Shown: positions 1 through 11,600 of the stretch, in pieces
Numbering within the stretch: the stretch's first letter is position 1
Layout: every line of letters begins with the position of its first letter
NCBI GenBank assembly: GCA_946894095.1
Contig: OX335644.1
Location: 19,511,595-19,575,594, forward strand
Source: Incurvaria masculella
Lineage: Eukaryota; Arthropoda; Insecta; Lepidoptera; Incurvariidae
DNA length: 64,000 bases
Direction: 5' to 3'
The notes under the pieces: model-generated
Databases searched by the model: none
What the model saw: the letters and a program-made list of their open reading frames with translations, nothing else
Told to the model about the DNA's origin: nothing
Made by a program: the position numbers and the translations under genes

Positions 1-858
1 ATACCGTCAATGCCTGGGGCTGTGTCCTTTGGTTTCAAAGTACTCTCCAATTCATCTTCTGTGAATGCGGCGTCCAGAATGCTTTGTCCAAAATGTGCAA
101 AAGAAATCGGTGGTTCTTCAGCAGTATCGGGGGCCAGGTTGCAAAGGAGTTCTTCGGATTTTTTGCGTTCGATGTTTGTGCTGTTTTGACGGATGCCCTT
201 CATCCACCTCATCTTGCGCCACATATCTGCTGATGATGTCTGACTGTTTACGCTATTGCAAAAATCGTTCCAACCCTTGTCTCTAGCTTTTCTTGTTTCT
301 TTTCTTGCATTAGTTATCCTATTATGCAAAACATTGTAAGCTTGCGGAGTACCAGTTCTCCTAAATTGTGACAGCGCTAGTCTTCTCTCTGCTATGGCTT
401 TAGATATGGTCATGGTCCACCATGGTTTGGGTTGAAATATCTCTTGTGCATTAGGGTTAATATGTATCCATGGGATACATTCCTCTGCGGCTGTGTCGAG
501 ATGTTTGACAAACAAATCATAAGCCTTTTGAACATTTTCTGGGCGTTTGAAGGTTCCAAAGCTAAAGTCTAATTTTTCCCGAAATTTGTGCCAATCAGCT
601 AACTTCATATTCCTTTTTTTCTTTCTGATCACGATGTTGTCAATCCCAAAGCGAAGTTGAATTACAATGTGATCACTGCGTAAATTTTCTTGAGTCGTTT
701 TCCAGCTGCTTATGAGGGAGATATCTGGTGTGCAAAATGTGATATCCGGGGAAGTTTCTTGCAGAATATTACTTCTTAATTTGACTCGGGTGTGGCTACC
801 ATCATTCAGTACAATAAGATTATTGTCCATGCATGCATTAAAAATGTATTCCCCTCTT

Positions 859-867
859 GTGTCTATT
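859..867 (+). repeat. Target-site duplication of LINE B, left copy
   Basis: gtgtctatt, repeated exactly at 2310-2318. It is the 9-bp staggered-cut duplication that dates LINE B as younger than LINE A. Confidence 0.9.
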
Positions 868-2222
868 CTTGTGGGAATAAACATCTCGAAGACAAAACAA
901 AGAAGGCGTGCATCTCCTTCTGGCAGTGCAAGAGAATGCTCGGGAAAAAATGGGGCTTAAAACCCTCCATAACACTCTGGCTATACACTGCTGTAATTCG
1001 ACCAACCATAACCTACGGCGCAGTAGTATGGTGGCCTAGGACGGAACTGAGCACCGTAAAAGCAAAACTCCAAAGTCTGCAAGGCCTTGCGTGCGTTGCA
1101 ACGACAGGCTGCATGAGAACAACTCCTACACAGGCACTAGAGGTAATACTTGATCTAAGACCTCTACACCTGCATATTCAGCAGGAAGCCGCTACAGCAG
1201 CTCTCCGGCTGAGAGCCGCAGGAACCTGGAAACAAAATCATGGAGTCCCTCACGCACGGATTATGACAGAATTCATGAACCATGTACCCATGCTCTCGGC
1301 AATCTGTGACAAGATTTCTACCAACCATATCTTTAAAAGAAACTATCACATTCAACTGAAGGAAGAACTCGCAGACCAATCAGGGGTGAGAGAAATCCGA
1401 ATCTACACAGATGGATCAAAAACAATTTCGGGAACTGGAGCGGGTGTCTTCTCCCGAGATGCGAACATCAACATCTCAACAACCCTAGGCGCCTTTAACA
1501 CCATATTCCAGGCAGAATGTGTGGGAATAATTCGAGCCGCAGAGGCAATCAAAACCAGGAAGATGCACGACTATAAGATAAGAATTATCTCAGATAGCGC
1601 ATCTGTATTAAACGCACTGAAAAATAACAAAGTTAACTCGGGCTTGATTCTAGAATGTCATTGCGCCCTAGAAGAAGTAGCGAGAAACAATCACGTAACT
1701 TTGCAGTGGATAAGAGGACACAGTGGCTCTGTGGGTAATGACGCTGCAGATGAACTGGCCAAACGAGGATCCAGTACAGTACTAATGGGTCCAGAACCGA
1801 TAGTACCTATACCATTTAGTCAACTCAAAAACTGGCTACAAGATAGAACCAAGATGCTTCACAATACCGGATGGAAACACCTGGTAGATTGCAGGCAGGC
1901 CAGAGAGGTCATCCCATCCCTCAATAAGCGCCTCACGCACAAGCTGTTGCATCTGAAAAGAAATGATCTACGCATAATGGTGGGAACAATGACAGGACAT
2001 TGTTCACTCAACAAGCACCTCCATAACCTGGGGGTGACGGACAGCCCTCTATGTCGTGGCTGCATGGAGACAACGGAAACAACCGCCCATGTACTGTTGG
2101 AGTGCAAGAGTGTGGCCGACCATCGGGCGCAGACCCTAGGAGCACCGGGATCCCTTGCAGAGGCCTGTGGTAATGTAAAGGGTATGCTGGACTTCTGGGA
2201 CGAGCTGGGATGGCTTACATAG
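868..2222 (+). CDS. LINE B ORF2 C-terminal part: RT thumb, RNase H, C-terminal zinc finger
   Basis: Open frame ending at TAG 2220-2222; the ATG at 792 lies in LINE A sequence and is not a genuine start. In order it shows the end of the reverse transcriptase (LLG/KKWGL-like block, then TAVIRPTITYGAVVWWP), an RNase H domain with the full catalytic set (YTDGS, FQAEC, ISDSASVL, and RGHSGSVGNDAADELA), and a C-terminal C-x2-C-x8-H-x4-C finger (LCRGCM...HVLLEC). RNase H places it with I/R1/LOA-type LINEs. No start codon or promoter belongs to this fragment, so it is dead although the frame is open. Confidence 0.85.
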
Positions 2223-2309
2223 TCACCTTTGTTACGCACAATGGCCTCTCTGTGAAGTAGGCTTAGCGCGGAAAACATTTTGCCCAACTAACTAACTAAC
2301 TAACTAACA
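868..2309 (+). mobile_element. LINE B: 5'-truncated non-LTR retrotransposon with (TAAC)n tail
   Basis: A plus-strand LINE fragment beginning inside the reverse-transcriptase domain and ending in a TAAC microsatellite tail (about 2287-2309). It is flanked by a 9-bp direct repeat, gtgtctatt, at 859-867 and 2310-2318. The truncation, simple-repeat tail and target-site duplication are hallmarks of target-primed reverse transcription. It landed in the endonuclease region of LINE A in opposite orientation. Confidence 0.9.
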
Positions 2310-2318
2310 GTGTCTATT
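2310..2318 (+). repeat. Target-site duplication of LINE B, right copy
   Basis: Second copy of gtgtctatt, directly after the TAAC tail of LINE B. Confidence 0.9.
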
Positions 2319-2760
2319 TTGCTGGACCAGTGATTGTGGTGTCCATTAAAGTCTCCTCCGATGACAGTTTTTTGATCAAACTGAGCAAAAAGGTGATCCC
2401 AGTCTTCCTGTGAGGTGCGTACTGATGGAGAGCAATAAATTGCTATTATGTTTTGTATCGGAGGGCAGTTCAATACCTCGACACCTATCACTTCGATGCT
2501 TTGGTTCTGGTTTTGTATTGGCAGACTCCTAAATTTTATGGACTTGTGCGTCATGATACAGACTCCTCCGTAACCATCTTCCCTATCACGCCTGGCAATG
2601 TTATATCCACTAAATTTCATCTGCGTATTTTTGTTAAGCCAGGACTCTGATATAAGACACACATGAACTTTTAATTGGTTGAGCAAACTTTCTAGGTCCA
2701 GTTTCTTTGGCATTAAACTTCGGGCGTTCCATTGAATTATATTAATATTTTTAGCAGCCA

Positions 2761-4257
2761 TTATTTTAAGAATATTCCGAGCGAGCTTTCCAATATTAGT
2801 TTTTTAAGAAAATTTATAATTTCACTCATAATTAGTTGTGCCATTCTAGTAATTTTGTCTCCCCAGCTCTGTCCATCACTTCCCGCAATATCTTTCAGAC
2901 GATCGAATATTTCTCGCAGTGCACTTGGGCTCTCTCCTTCTGTGTCGCGTGAGGCATAGACTGGTATGGTTTCCTCATTCTGTGTTGGTTGCTTGCTGGT
3001 TGTCGGCATATTTTGTGCTTGTATACGCTGTGGGCTTGGGGATTTCCTTCCAAAGTCTGAACGTCGGGGTCTTGCTGGTGGAGAAAAGGTCTCGTGAGGG
3101 TGGCTCGAAGACGCAGTCTTCCGCAAGGCATCTTCTTTTGGCCTCTCTGAGGCGCATGCGGCGGCATACGACCTCGACAGAGAGGGAAAAGGGACGCTTG
3201 TAGGTTGTGCGGGCTGCTGTTGGTCTGGTACAACTTCACTAGTTGTCGGTGCTACTTCTGGTGTACTTTGCGAAATATACATTTGTATTGCCGTTTTATA
3301 TGTAACATTGTTGTGTGACATAATCTGACGAAGTTGCTTCTCTTTCAGGAATAAGGGGCAACTTTTGTCGAGTGCCATATGTTCACCCTTACAGTTGACA
3401 CATTTAAACTCCGTTGCAACACAGTTTTCATGTTTTCCCCCACATTTTGGGCACGTCTTTGTGTTAGATGGACATACTTTTAAGGTATGTCCAAAACGCC
3501 AGCAGCCCGAGCACTGGGTCACCGAGAACACGAAGGGCTCCACGCTACACCTTGTTCCGTACACAACGATGTACGGAGGCAAGCGCGGCCCCCGGAAACA
3601 CACCCTCACTGCTTCTGATTTCACCCATTTTCCAGGCTCCGTTCTCATATTCAGCCTTTTAATTGAAACTATTTCGCCCTGATCACTCTTGAAAATCTCC
3701 ATTAAATCCTTATCCTCTATGTCCATATCTATGTTCCTCACGGTACCATACGAGTTCTGTACCTCGGTCGTTCGAGAGCATGAAATTCCTTGTTTTACCA
3801 ATGCTTCTGTCTCTAGAATCCTCCGGACACCTTCCTGCGTATCAAAATAAACGATCGCTTTCCACTGCGTTAGGTACTTAATTTTTGAGACACCCGGAAT
3901 GTTTTGAAGCAGTTTAGCTAATCCGATCTGCTTAGGAAGTTTCGATTTACTCGATAAATAAACTTCAAGCTTACCTTGAGGTGCTTCCGTGGAGTTCATT
4001 CGGTTGACTCTCTTAGGTTTATTTGATCTCACCAACTCAAAATCACCACCATCCTCTTCCTCAGAGTCCTGTCGGGCTCTTTTTTCACGCGCTTCGACGA
4101 TGATTGCCATGTCATCCCACTCCAGCTGTTCCGTGACAATATTTTCGACTGGAACGTCCACCAGATCCCCAACATCCGAGTCGGACTCTCCACCAGTTTC
4201 ACCGCAATCCACATTTTCACTCATGTTTGGATGAGGGTAGTTGGCCACTTCACTCAC
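2761..4257 (-). CDS. LINE A ORF1, Gag-like nucleic-acid-binding protein
   Basis: Intact 498-residue ORF. The first 110 residues are acidic, followed by a central region that may be RRM-like. Near residues 245-300 lie three zinc knuckles: CSGCWRFGHTLKVC, then CPKCGGKHENC, then CVNCKGEHMALDKSC. A Pro/Ser-rich tail follows. Such proteins coat the element RNA and form the RNP used in target-primed reverse transcription. The stop codon TAA shares its last base with the ATG of ORF2 (TAATG, 2763-2759). No stop or frameshift is present, so the protein could still be made. Confidence 0.85.
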   Translation of the reverse strand: MSEVANYPHPNMSENVDCGETGGESDSDVGDLVDVPVENIVTEQLEWDDMAIIVEAREKRARQDSEEEDGGDFELVRSNKPKRVNRMNSTEAPQGKLEVYLSSKSKLPKQIGLAKLLQNIPGVSKIKYLTQWKAIVYFDTQEGVRRILETEALVKQGISCSRTTEVQNSYGTVRNIDMDIEDKDLMEIFKSDQGEIVSIKRLNMRTEPGKWVKSEAVRVCFRGPRLPPYIVVYGTRCSVEPFVFSVTQCSGCWRFGHTLKVCPSNTKTCPKCGGKHENCVATEFKCVNCKGEHMALDKSCPLFLKEKQLRQIMSHNNVTYKTAIQMYISQSTPEVAPTTSEVVPDQQQPAQPTSVPFPSLSRSYAAACASERPKEDALRKTASSSHPHETFSPPARPRRSDFGRKSPSPQRIQAQNMPTTSKQPTQNEETIPVYASRDTEGESPSALREIFDRLKDIAGSDGQSWGDKITRMAQLIMSEIINFLKKLILESSLGIFLK

Positions 4258-4440
4258 TACACATTAGGATCCAATATCCCTAGCTGTGCTCACTCCCTTA
4301 CTTTGCCCACACCTCCACAGGTGTAAACAGTAGTGGGGAACACAACCAAACACTATTCAAGATTGTTTTTAGACTTTATAGATAAAATATTCCAAAAACA
4401 CTGAGGAGCGAAAATAGTGCAGTCGTTTTGCTAGAACTAC

Positions 4441-6285
4441 CCACTAGCAATGGCCGCATATTTTGACACTTGCAATACTTTTAGGGTACTTCCTGTTGAC
4501 CTAGAATCCTGAAATCAAGAAGCAACGTCTCACAGCACGAAATTAAAGGAAAAAACCGAAAATAGTTCATATCAAGTAATAATATGTGATCGACGAACTA
4601 TCTACTTACACATTTGTATGGAACCCTTGCCAAGGCTTGTCAAGTTATTTTAATAATGATCGAGGTAAATATAAACTTTCAAGTTGCATTTTAACACTTT
4701 ATTAAATATAACAACACCCACATAACACATCCTCAATCAGTTTCTTTGCCATTTTTCCTTTTTTCTGCATCAACATTGCTTAAAATTGAGCATGCTTATC
4801 TATCGGCACGGTCTGATAGATTTCTACGGTGTGAGCATGCTTACAACGCTCCGGATTTCGGATTACAAAATTAACAACTAGTTACGGCCAGGATTTTGAC
4901 TGAACCATGCTCAAAATCAAACATGTATTCATGCAGTGTTTTACAGCACGAGTAGGCATCAACTCCTGGAGACGGTTGAACGCTGAAAGCTACGGGCTCC
5001 GACAGCTAAATTCTTCATTGCTATACAAATTCGGGCTAACTTTGGGCATATAACAAAATGCATACATGCCCAAATTTTTGACCGGTTGATGCAAATACAC
5101 ACGTTACGGAGTGCATCACCGTAAACGCCACAGTGTTTGTAAGGAAAATATATGTGAATAAATTCCATTGTGTGGCGGATGAGTTGATGCCTTTTTTACA
5201 TATGTTTTCCTAGATCCATAAACACAATCTACATTCGCACGAAATACATCGCCAAATAATTTTAATGCCAGGTAAGGCTTAGTTGAAAATTGGCATTTAA
5301 TTAATATATGTTTATTCAATTAATGTCACTTCAGACATTTTTCAAGCAAGTTTAAAGACATTTCAGATTCACTTTGACCATGTTGCATGTAAGATGTTCG
5401 AGAACACATAAATATGGTTGTAAAAAAATTATATTTAGCTTGCAGACTCACATAAATGTCAGATAGAGTTCAAATTTTTTAAAATTGACCTTACACCATT
5501 TCTATAAGGTTTAAGTTAGAAACCGACACTTTGTAAGAATGCACAATGAATTCAAATATTACTGCCCTGCCACATTAAAAACTCTCACATTTTATGTTTT
5601 CTGTTTGAAAATTGCCTATTTTTCTTCTAGAATCACTCAGCACTTAAAACAATTAAATGCAAATTTTTAAATGTATACCATATACCATACATTATAAGCC
5701 CTTAAATAATAAATCAATCAACACAGTTCGTTTTCAAGTGAGACAATACCTACTAACCTACTGTGAAAACTAAAAAAATAATAAGGAAACATTTTTGTCA
5801 AGTCTGTCCATTTTGAGATTAGAGGATAGTTTATGAAAAGAAAAAATACAAAGCTGCGACAAAAATATCAAGTTATGATAGGGAGCTCTTAACTGACTCT
5901 AAATGCACCCATGCCTTATTCTCAGCCTTCCGATTCCCTGTTTCATTCTCAGCCCCATGCCATGTGCTTCAGTTTACCCCAAATTTACATGGTTCTCGGC
6001 TCTGCCTTCCCATATTACAGTCTTCACTCCATTGAGTATTTTCCAATATTACATTATACTGGATCACCTTTTGCTAAGAAAATAAAAAACTTCAACCTGT
6101 TTTGCTCCCCAAATATTTATACCATTTTTAATAGTTTCTCAAAATTATAAGGTTTCTCAAAATAAGACAGGAATATTAAAAGTTTGCAATACGAGATAAC
6201 CAAAGCTTCCTACTAACAGGGTGTTTATGACCTTAAAATATGTCTTCGTCTAGTCCGTCACGACATCAAGCGAGGCACGACGCGG
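4441..6285. other. Intergenic, no gene recognised
   Basis: AT-rich spacer between the leader of LINE A and the 3' end of COA4. The short ORFs here have no recognisable motif or coding-like composition. The 3' UTR of COA4 must lie in its last few hundred bases, but I see no unambiguous polyadenylation signal. Confidence 0.5.
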
Positions 6286-6933
6286 CTACTGTTGTGTTTG
6301 ATGAGCGTCCGCTCTGCTTGGCGGCTTGTCTCCGAGTTTGTTCTTGGTCATGCATATGCGGAACTCGCTCACTACCGACTGACACTTGCGCCAGTCCTGC
6401 CTCTCTGCCATGCATTCCTGCCAACAAACAGCGTACAAATGTAGGTCATAATCATGTGTTAGAAATCAAGTTAAGCACGAAGAAGGTTAATGTTTTGGAA
6501 TAGGGAGGAGGTTATTGGCAGGTTTCATGGTAAACAGATCATATAGCTTAAGATGTTGAAGAATATGAATATGAAGTTTTGTAGCCGGAGATGCAGTTAA
6601 TTAATCGAAAATACTTATAGAAAAATCGTATGTTCCTAGAGTACACAAAGTTAAAGTTTCTAAATAGCGGTGAAATTACGGACTCGCCCGACATGGACCT
6701 GTTTAGTTAGGTTAGGTTATATCACCCATACGGCTGGGGGTGTCCATACCAAAAAAAATCCCTCCTGCCTTCGACCTGCCAATAACTAAAGCATTAACAA
6801 GGCTCTACCACTACTTGAGGGAGTAGATCACCTGAACTTTGTAGTGAAGATCGATGCAGCCGGTTTTCCTCAGCATCGTTTCCAAGGGATCCTCCACATC
6901 GGCTTCGGGGCTCGGCCGCGGCGGCACCGTCAT
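6286..6933 (-). CDS. COA4: Cytochrome c oxidase assembly factor 4 homologue (COA4/CHCHD8)
   Basis: Two exons: 6933-6832 (34 codons from ATG) and 6417-6286 (43 codons plus TAG), joined in phase 0 by a CAG|GTGATC donor and a TTGGCAG acceptor. The 77-residue product carries a twin CX9C motif, C-IDLHYKVQE-C and C-QSVVSEFRI-C, with the family signature ECMAxxQDWRxCQ that I recognise from COA4. Proteins of this kind are imported into the mitochondrial intermembrane space by Mia40, fold as a disulphide-locked helical hairpin, and help assemble complex IV. Human COA4 is about 87 residues, so this copy is essentially full length. The next gene, SSR4, is divergent 1.76 kb away. Confidence 0.93.
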
Positions 6934-8693
6934 GTTGGAAGGATATTGATGAAAATATTGCTGCTAAAAGGAAGGTATTCTTTAGGATTTCAGGACTTTT
7001 TTACTACTTATTTAGCTAAAATGAGTGAGCAGCATAGAAAATAAAATTTCTGTCATTCAACATACATAACCTCAAAATCAATGTTGCCATTTCTGATTTG
7101 CGTTACCACATTACCATCATTACCTTAATAAATATGTCACTAAAAATCAAATTAAATTATTGTCGCGCTCATTTCATTTTAAAAAAATTAGCACCCTTGA
7201 TAGATATATTTTATTACTCGATTTGGATTTTTGTCGGTCAGTTTTTACACCATAAAAATCCGATTTGGGACGCGGAGTTTATACATTATTTGGTCGCGGT
7301 CCGATTTGAAACCTAAAGCGCGTTTATATTCACAGATAAAAGTGAAATGCTTTCGCCTGACGTTATCACACATACAATCTTATGAATGTGGCATCACACT
7401 CCAGTTCGAATACTTAGCCCCGGTTGCACGAAGAGACGGCCGAGTTAATCAATGTTAAAATTCGCCACTTTTAGTGATCCGCATAGAGTTCCTTCCATAC
7501 GGTCCACACAAAGTGACGTGTTTGATCATACTTTGACGTTGATTTTGATTTGACAATTTATATGAAACTATTTTGGTCTCATCCGTCAGTTGACTCTGTA
7601 TATATGTTTCTTTGTGTCCGTAAGCGCGCACACGAACAGAATCGTTATAAACGTTGTAAACGTTGACAGTGCAAATTGGATCGTGGTTACACAGAACAGT
7701 ATATCTGCCGGTCGACTTACGAGTTTCTCACCTATGAGTCACAGATGGCTCACCAGTTAGTCACAACTCGTTTAACACTGCGAGATATTCGAAGTAATGA
7801 GCCCCATTTATGTGAAGAATAGTCTGCCGCTGAGCGTACGGATTCAGTGTGAACGAATACAAACCGACTATTTTGTTCATACCCACGATACCAGTGGGTA
7901 TTGTATGCTACAGCGGTATAGTATGAACGAAAAATAAAGTTTGATTTCTCGTTCAGACTGGTTCACAGTGAGCCTGCTCACAGTCGGCAGCTAACAATAT
8001 GTTTGATTTGAACACGGCCAATGCCTATGCAAGCGGCATTCGTGCGCTTAGTGAAGTAATAGCGTAGCTAGCATAGTTGCGGTGCGGCGGCGTAGAACGA
8101 GCTCAATACAAAGAACTGCATATCTACTCATGAAAGCGAACACGAGAAGTTTTCGTGTTCGCTTCTCTAAATAGAAAAAAAATACCTACCTTTATTTAAA
8201 TGAAACCCCCTGATTTATTGATTTATTTATTAGAATTATGGCATCTGTCCTTTTTTTTAAAAACGATTTGGCAGTGCCCAGTGAACCCCATGATTATTTT
8301 GTCATAAATATTATATTGATTAGCTATGAAACTATGACATGAATAGTAAATTCTAATAAAATAAAATATTTCAGGAATGTTATGTTTAAATATAAAAAAA
8401 CAGAGCGAAAAGGCCATTAAATTAAGAGTGAACTATGATTTTGTATTGTTTACATTTATTTCATTACTATTCTAACTATAACATAAAAACATCGCCGTTA
8501 TATGATAGCTAATAGTCAACGTCACTGCGACGTGAAATATTTCTAACTACGTGGAGAGGAGCTGTCACTTTTCGACCGTTCTTTCACTCCATTTTCCAAT
8601 CGTCGGTTGGAATTGCGTATTGAGTGGCTTTGTTGAGTGGCTGCTTGCTGTATAATTTTATTCATTTTAATAAATAAGTGAACACGCATTGAG
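6934..8693. other. Divergent intergenic region COA4/SSR4
   Basis: Contains the promoters of both genes, but I see no convincing TATA box for either. It holds one partial copy of a dispersed TA-type MITE (7415-7552). The rest is AT-rich and without recognisable coding sequence. Confidence 0.5.
7415..7552 (+). repeat. MITE family T (GCCCCGGTTGCACGAA end), right end missing
   Basis: Starts tagccccggttgcacgaaga and follows the 18189-18352 copy almost base for base until about 7552, where the right terminal repeat is lost. Shared internal blocks include tagtgatccgcatagagttc. Copies differ by a few per cent. Non-autonomous, no coding capacity. Confidence 0.8.
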
Positions 8694-11600
8694 ATGGCTA
8701 GTCGGATGCTCTTGCTTCTTGCCCTGATCGGCGCTGCGGCTGCAGAGACCTGCAAGTAAGACTTTAGACGTTTTCCAGTTATTTCTGACTGATACCCTCG
8801 GTGAAAAAACTAGCAATATAAATCAAAACCTTGTTCGTATCCGTCCTGGTTATTCTTAAAAACTGCCGCAGTAATTTCGACCTCGGTATTATGTTTATTT
8901 TGCTAAAGCTTTTGGTATATAGTATTTTCCACTTACTTTTATTTAAACATGCGGTAGTCAAATAACACTAAGGGCCGAGTGCACGAAAGCACAAAAAATC
9001 AAAATCAACGTCAACATATGATTAAACACTTCACTTTGTATGGACAGTATGGAGGCAACTCCGTGCGGTTCACTAAGTGACGTGTTTGAACATTGATTAA
9101 CTCGGCCGTCGCTTCGTGCAATCGGGGCTAAGTCATGTCACAATCAAGACAAGATTTACCCGTGGATTTGATGAACTCAGTTAAGAACCGGCAAAGAAAT
9201 TTCACTTATTTATAGGTTATGATTTTTTTGCTGAGAATAACATAGGTGTGTATTTTATTGTGTAACGCATATACCCCTCCAAAGTGCGACTTTTTAATTG
9301 TAATTGGGTTACCCAACATCAATATCACTATGAAGCTATTTCTCAATCTAACATGTTTTCTTGTATCAGAAACCCGCGAGTGACGGCTGAGTCGTTCACG
9401 TCGCAGGATGCGACGGTGGTGACCGCGGTGGCGTACATTGCCGAGTTCACGCTCACGTGCGACACGCCGCCGCCCGAGTCTTACGCGCTCTACGCGGAGG
9501 TGGATGGTGAGGCGCTCACTGCTGCGCGCGTCGGCCCCAACAAGTACCAGGTTCGAAGTGCATTCTTGAAACCATGTAATGCACAATTTATCTTATGGAA
9601 TCTGTACAGTCAATGGACCTGGATTGCGTGCATAAAAAAAGGCAGTTTGTTCTACATTCCTTATCATATGCTTTGAATAGCATATGAATATGCTTTTCTG
9701 ATTTGGAACCCTTATTTTAGAAAGGATATAGACCTTGTGGAGGGTGTTCAAAGACGGGCCACAAAAATGATTGCAACACTTAAGAATCAAAGTTACGAAC
9801 ATCGACTTAAAAATCTCGGACTCAGCACCCTAGAGGAACGCCGCCAGCGAGGAGACCTCATAGAAACATACAAAATCCTCAATGATTACTATAATTTACC
9901 AAATCTCAAAGAAATGTTCACAAAAAATACAAACAAACACCTTAGAGGGCACAGCTTAAAACTGAACCAATCTGCATCAAATTCAAACCCCAGGAAACAC
10001 TTCTTGGTCAACAGAGTTGTAGACTCTTGGAACAAGCTGCCGGAGGAGGTCATTAGTGCTGAAACTGTAAATGGATTTAAAAACCGACTAGACAAACATT
10101 TAAAGGCAATAAAAAAAACAAATAATCAATAATAATAATAAACAAACAATAATCAATAAATAAAATAAATATAAATACATAATTTGAATGATAAGTAATA
10201 TTAATAATACCAATTTAAAAATTAAAAAAATACACAAGTGCACTCCGGGAAAAATGAAATTCACGCATCAGCTTCAAGCTGCTAGTGATATAAATAACAT
10301 AATAATAATAATATCGGATAAGATACGGCCCGTAAGCTATGTTCCCCAAACAAACCTAGTTTAATAATCATTTGAAAAACACTGTTCCGATTTGCTTGAT
10401 ATTTGGTACATAATATTCGACAATAAATATCTGTGTCAGCACATTTTTGTTTTGCTGAAAAATCTAAAGCATATCAAATAACAGGCATTAGGAAATATTC
10501 ATAATTTTTTTATTTTCTCTGTTGCGAGATACAGGATACATTTTTCGAAAAAACAAACATGTGCAGACATAGATATTTGTTGCCTGAAATTAAGTCCCAA
10601 ATATCAAGCAAATTGGAATAGTGGTTTTCAAATGATTAGTAAACTACGTTTGTACGGGGAGCGTAATTTTCTGATGCTTACGGGCCCACCTTAAAGGAGC
10701 TTAGTGCCACTGCAGTACCAAAACCGTCGCCACAAATTTGTACTTAGTCTTAGTTTAGCCGCTATTTCACGTTAACGTAAATGTGAAATAGCAGCGTCTT
10801 GACTTACCCCCTTTTCACCACCTCCAGCTACCTGAAAGTTACCTGAAGTTAACTTTCGGTTACATTGCATATTTGTAAGTTGTAACCGAAAGGTAACTTT
10901 TGGGGGTGGTGAAACCAGGCATTAGGGCTCATACCCATACTACGGGACCGATTTAGAGGGAGGGGGTTTCGCAAAATGCCACAGTCAGTCACAAGGAGGG
11001 AGAGGGGGTGGCATGAGTAGGTGATATTTTTATTTCACTTCCTCCCTGGCTGGAAACAGACATCGGAACGGTTGTTCTCGCCGGCAGGTGTCGTGGACGG
11101 AGGAGATCGCGAAGGCGCGCTCGGGCACCCGCTCCGTGCACATCCTGGACGAGGAGGGCTGGGGTGCGCTGCGCCGCGCGCGCCGCGCCGACCCCGCCGC
11201 ACCCCTGCAGCCACTGCTCACCATCCAGCTACACCACCCGGGCAGTGCGTTTCCATTTGTTTTACCTTTTATTATTTATTTTATATGAATTTTATAATTA
11301 ATTTTATTTGGCTGATTTACTTTTAGCTATAAGTTGTATTGTAATTGTTTTTTTTTTTGTAAATCCAACCAAATCAAACACTGCGCATTGTCTGCTTTGT
11401 GGACATGTTGCATCGTCCTCACCATGGATACTGTATATTTCTTCATATTTCATTAATGTATATCTTCAACTTATGGCCTTTTTAGGGTTCCGTACCCAAA
11501 GGGTGAAAACGGAACCCTATTACTAAGCCTCCGCTGTCCGTTTGTCCATCCGTCCGTCTGTCACAGGGCTGTATCTCATGAACCGTAATAGGTAGGCAGC

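Larger units (their letters stand above)
1..2761 (-). pseudogene. LINE A ORF2 (endonuclease to start of RT), split by LINE B
   Basis: Starts at 2761 with an apurinic-like endonuclease. The opening motif IIQWNARSL, LISESWL, and GGDFNGHHNHWSS are typical catalytic blocks of this fold. Translation is cut at the LINE B insertion and resumes from 858 downward in the same frame, with the last endonuclease block SDHIVIQL. A linker follows, and near base 1 the motif APGIDGI marks the start of the reverse transcriptase. Apart from the insertion there is no stop in the visible 1.3 kb. The polymerase core lies outside the window. Confidence 0.85.
1..4440 (-). mobile_element. LINE A: non-LTR retrotransposon, interrupted, runs off left edge
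   Basis: Minus-strand non-LTR retrotransposon with ORF1 (4257-2761), overlapping ORF2 (from 2761) and an untranslated leader upstream of 4257, whose 5' end I place only roughly near 4440. ORF2 is split by LINE B at 868-2309. Removing the insert and one copy of its duplication joins the endonuclease frame without a break, and the frame is open to base 1, where the start of the reverse transcriptase is visible. The zinc-knuckle ORF1 and AP-type endonuclease place it in the broad Jockey/I/R1 assemblage; the exact clade needs the missing reverse transcriptase. The clean frames suggest recent activity. Confidence 0.85.

Noticed and set aside
792..867. N-terminus of the ORF starting at 792
   Set aside because: These codons lie in LINE A sequence and the target duplication, before LINE B begins at 868.
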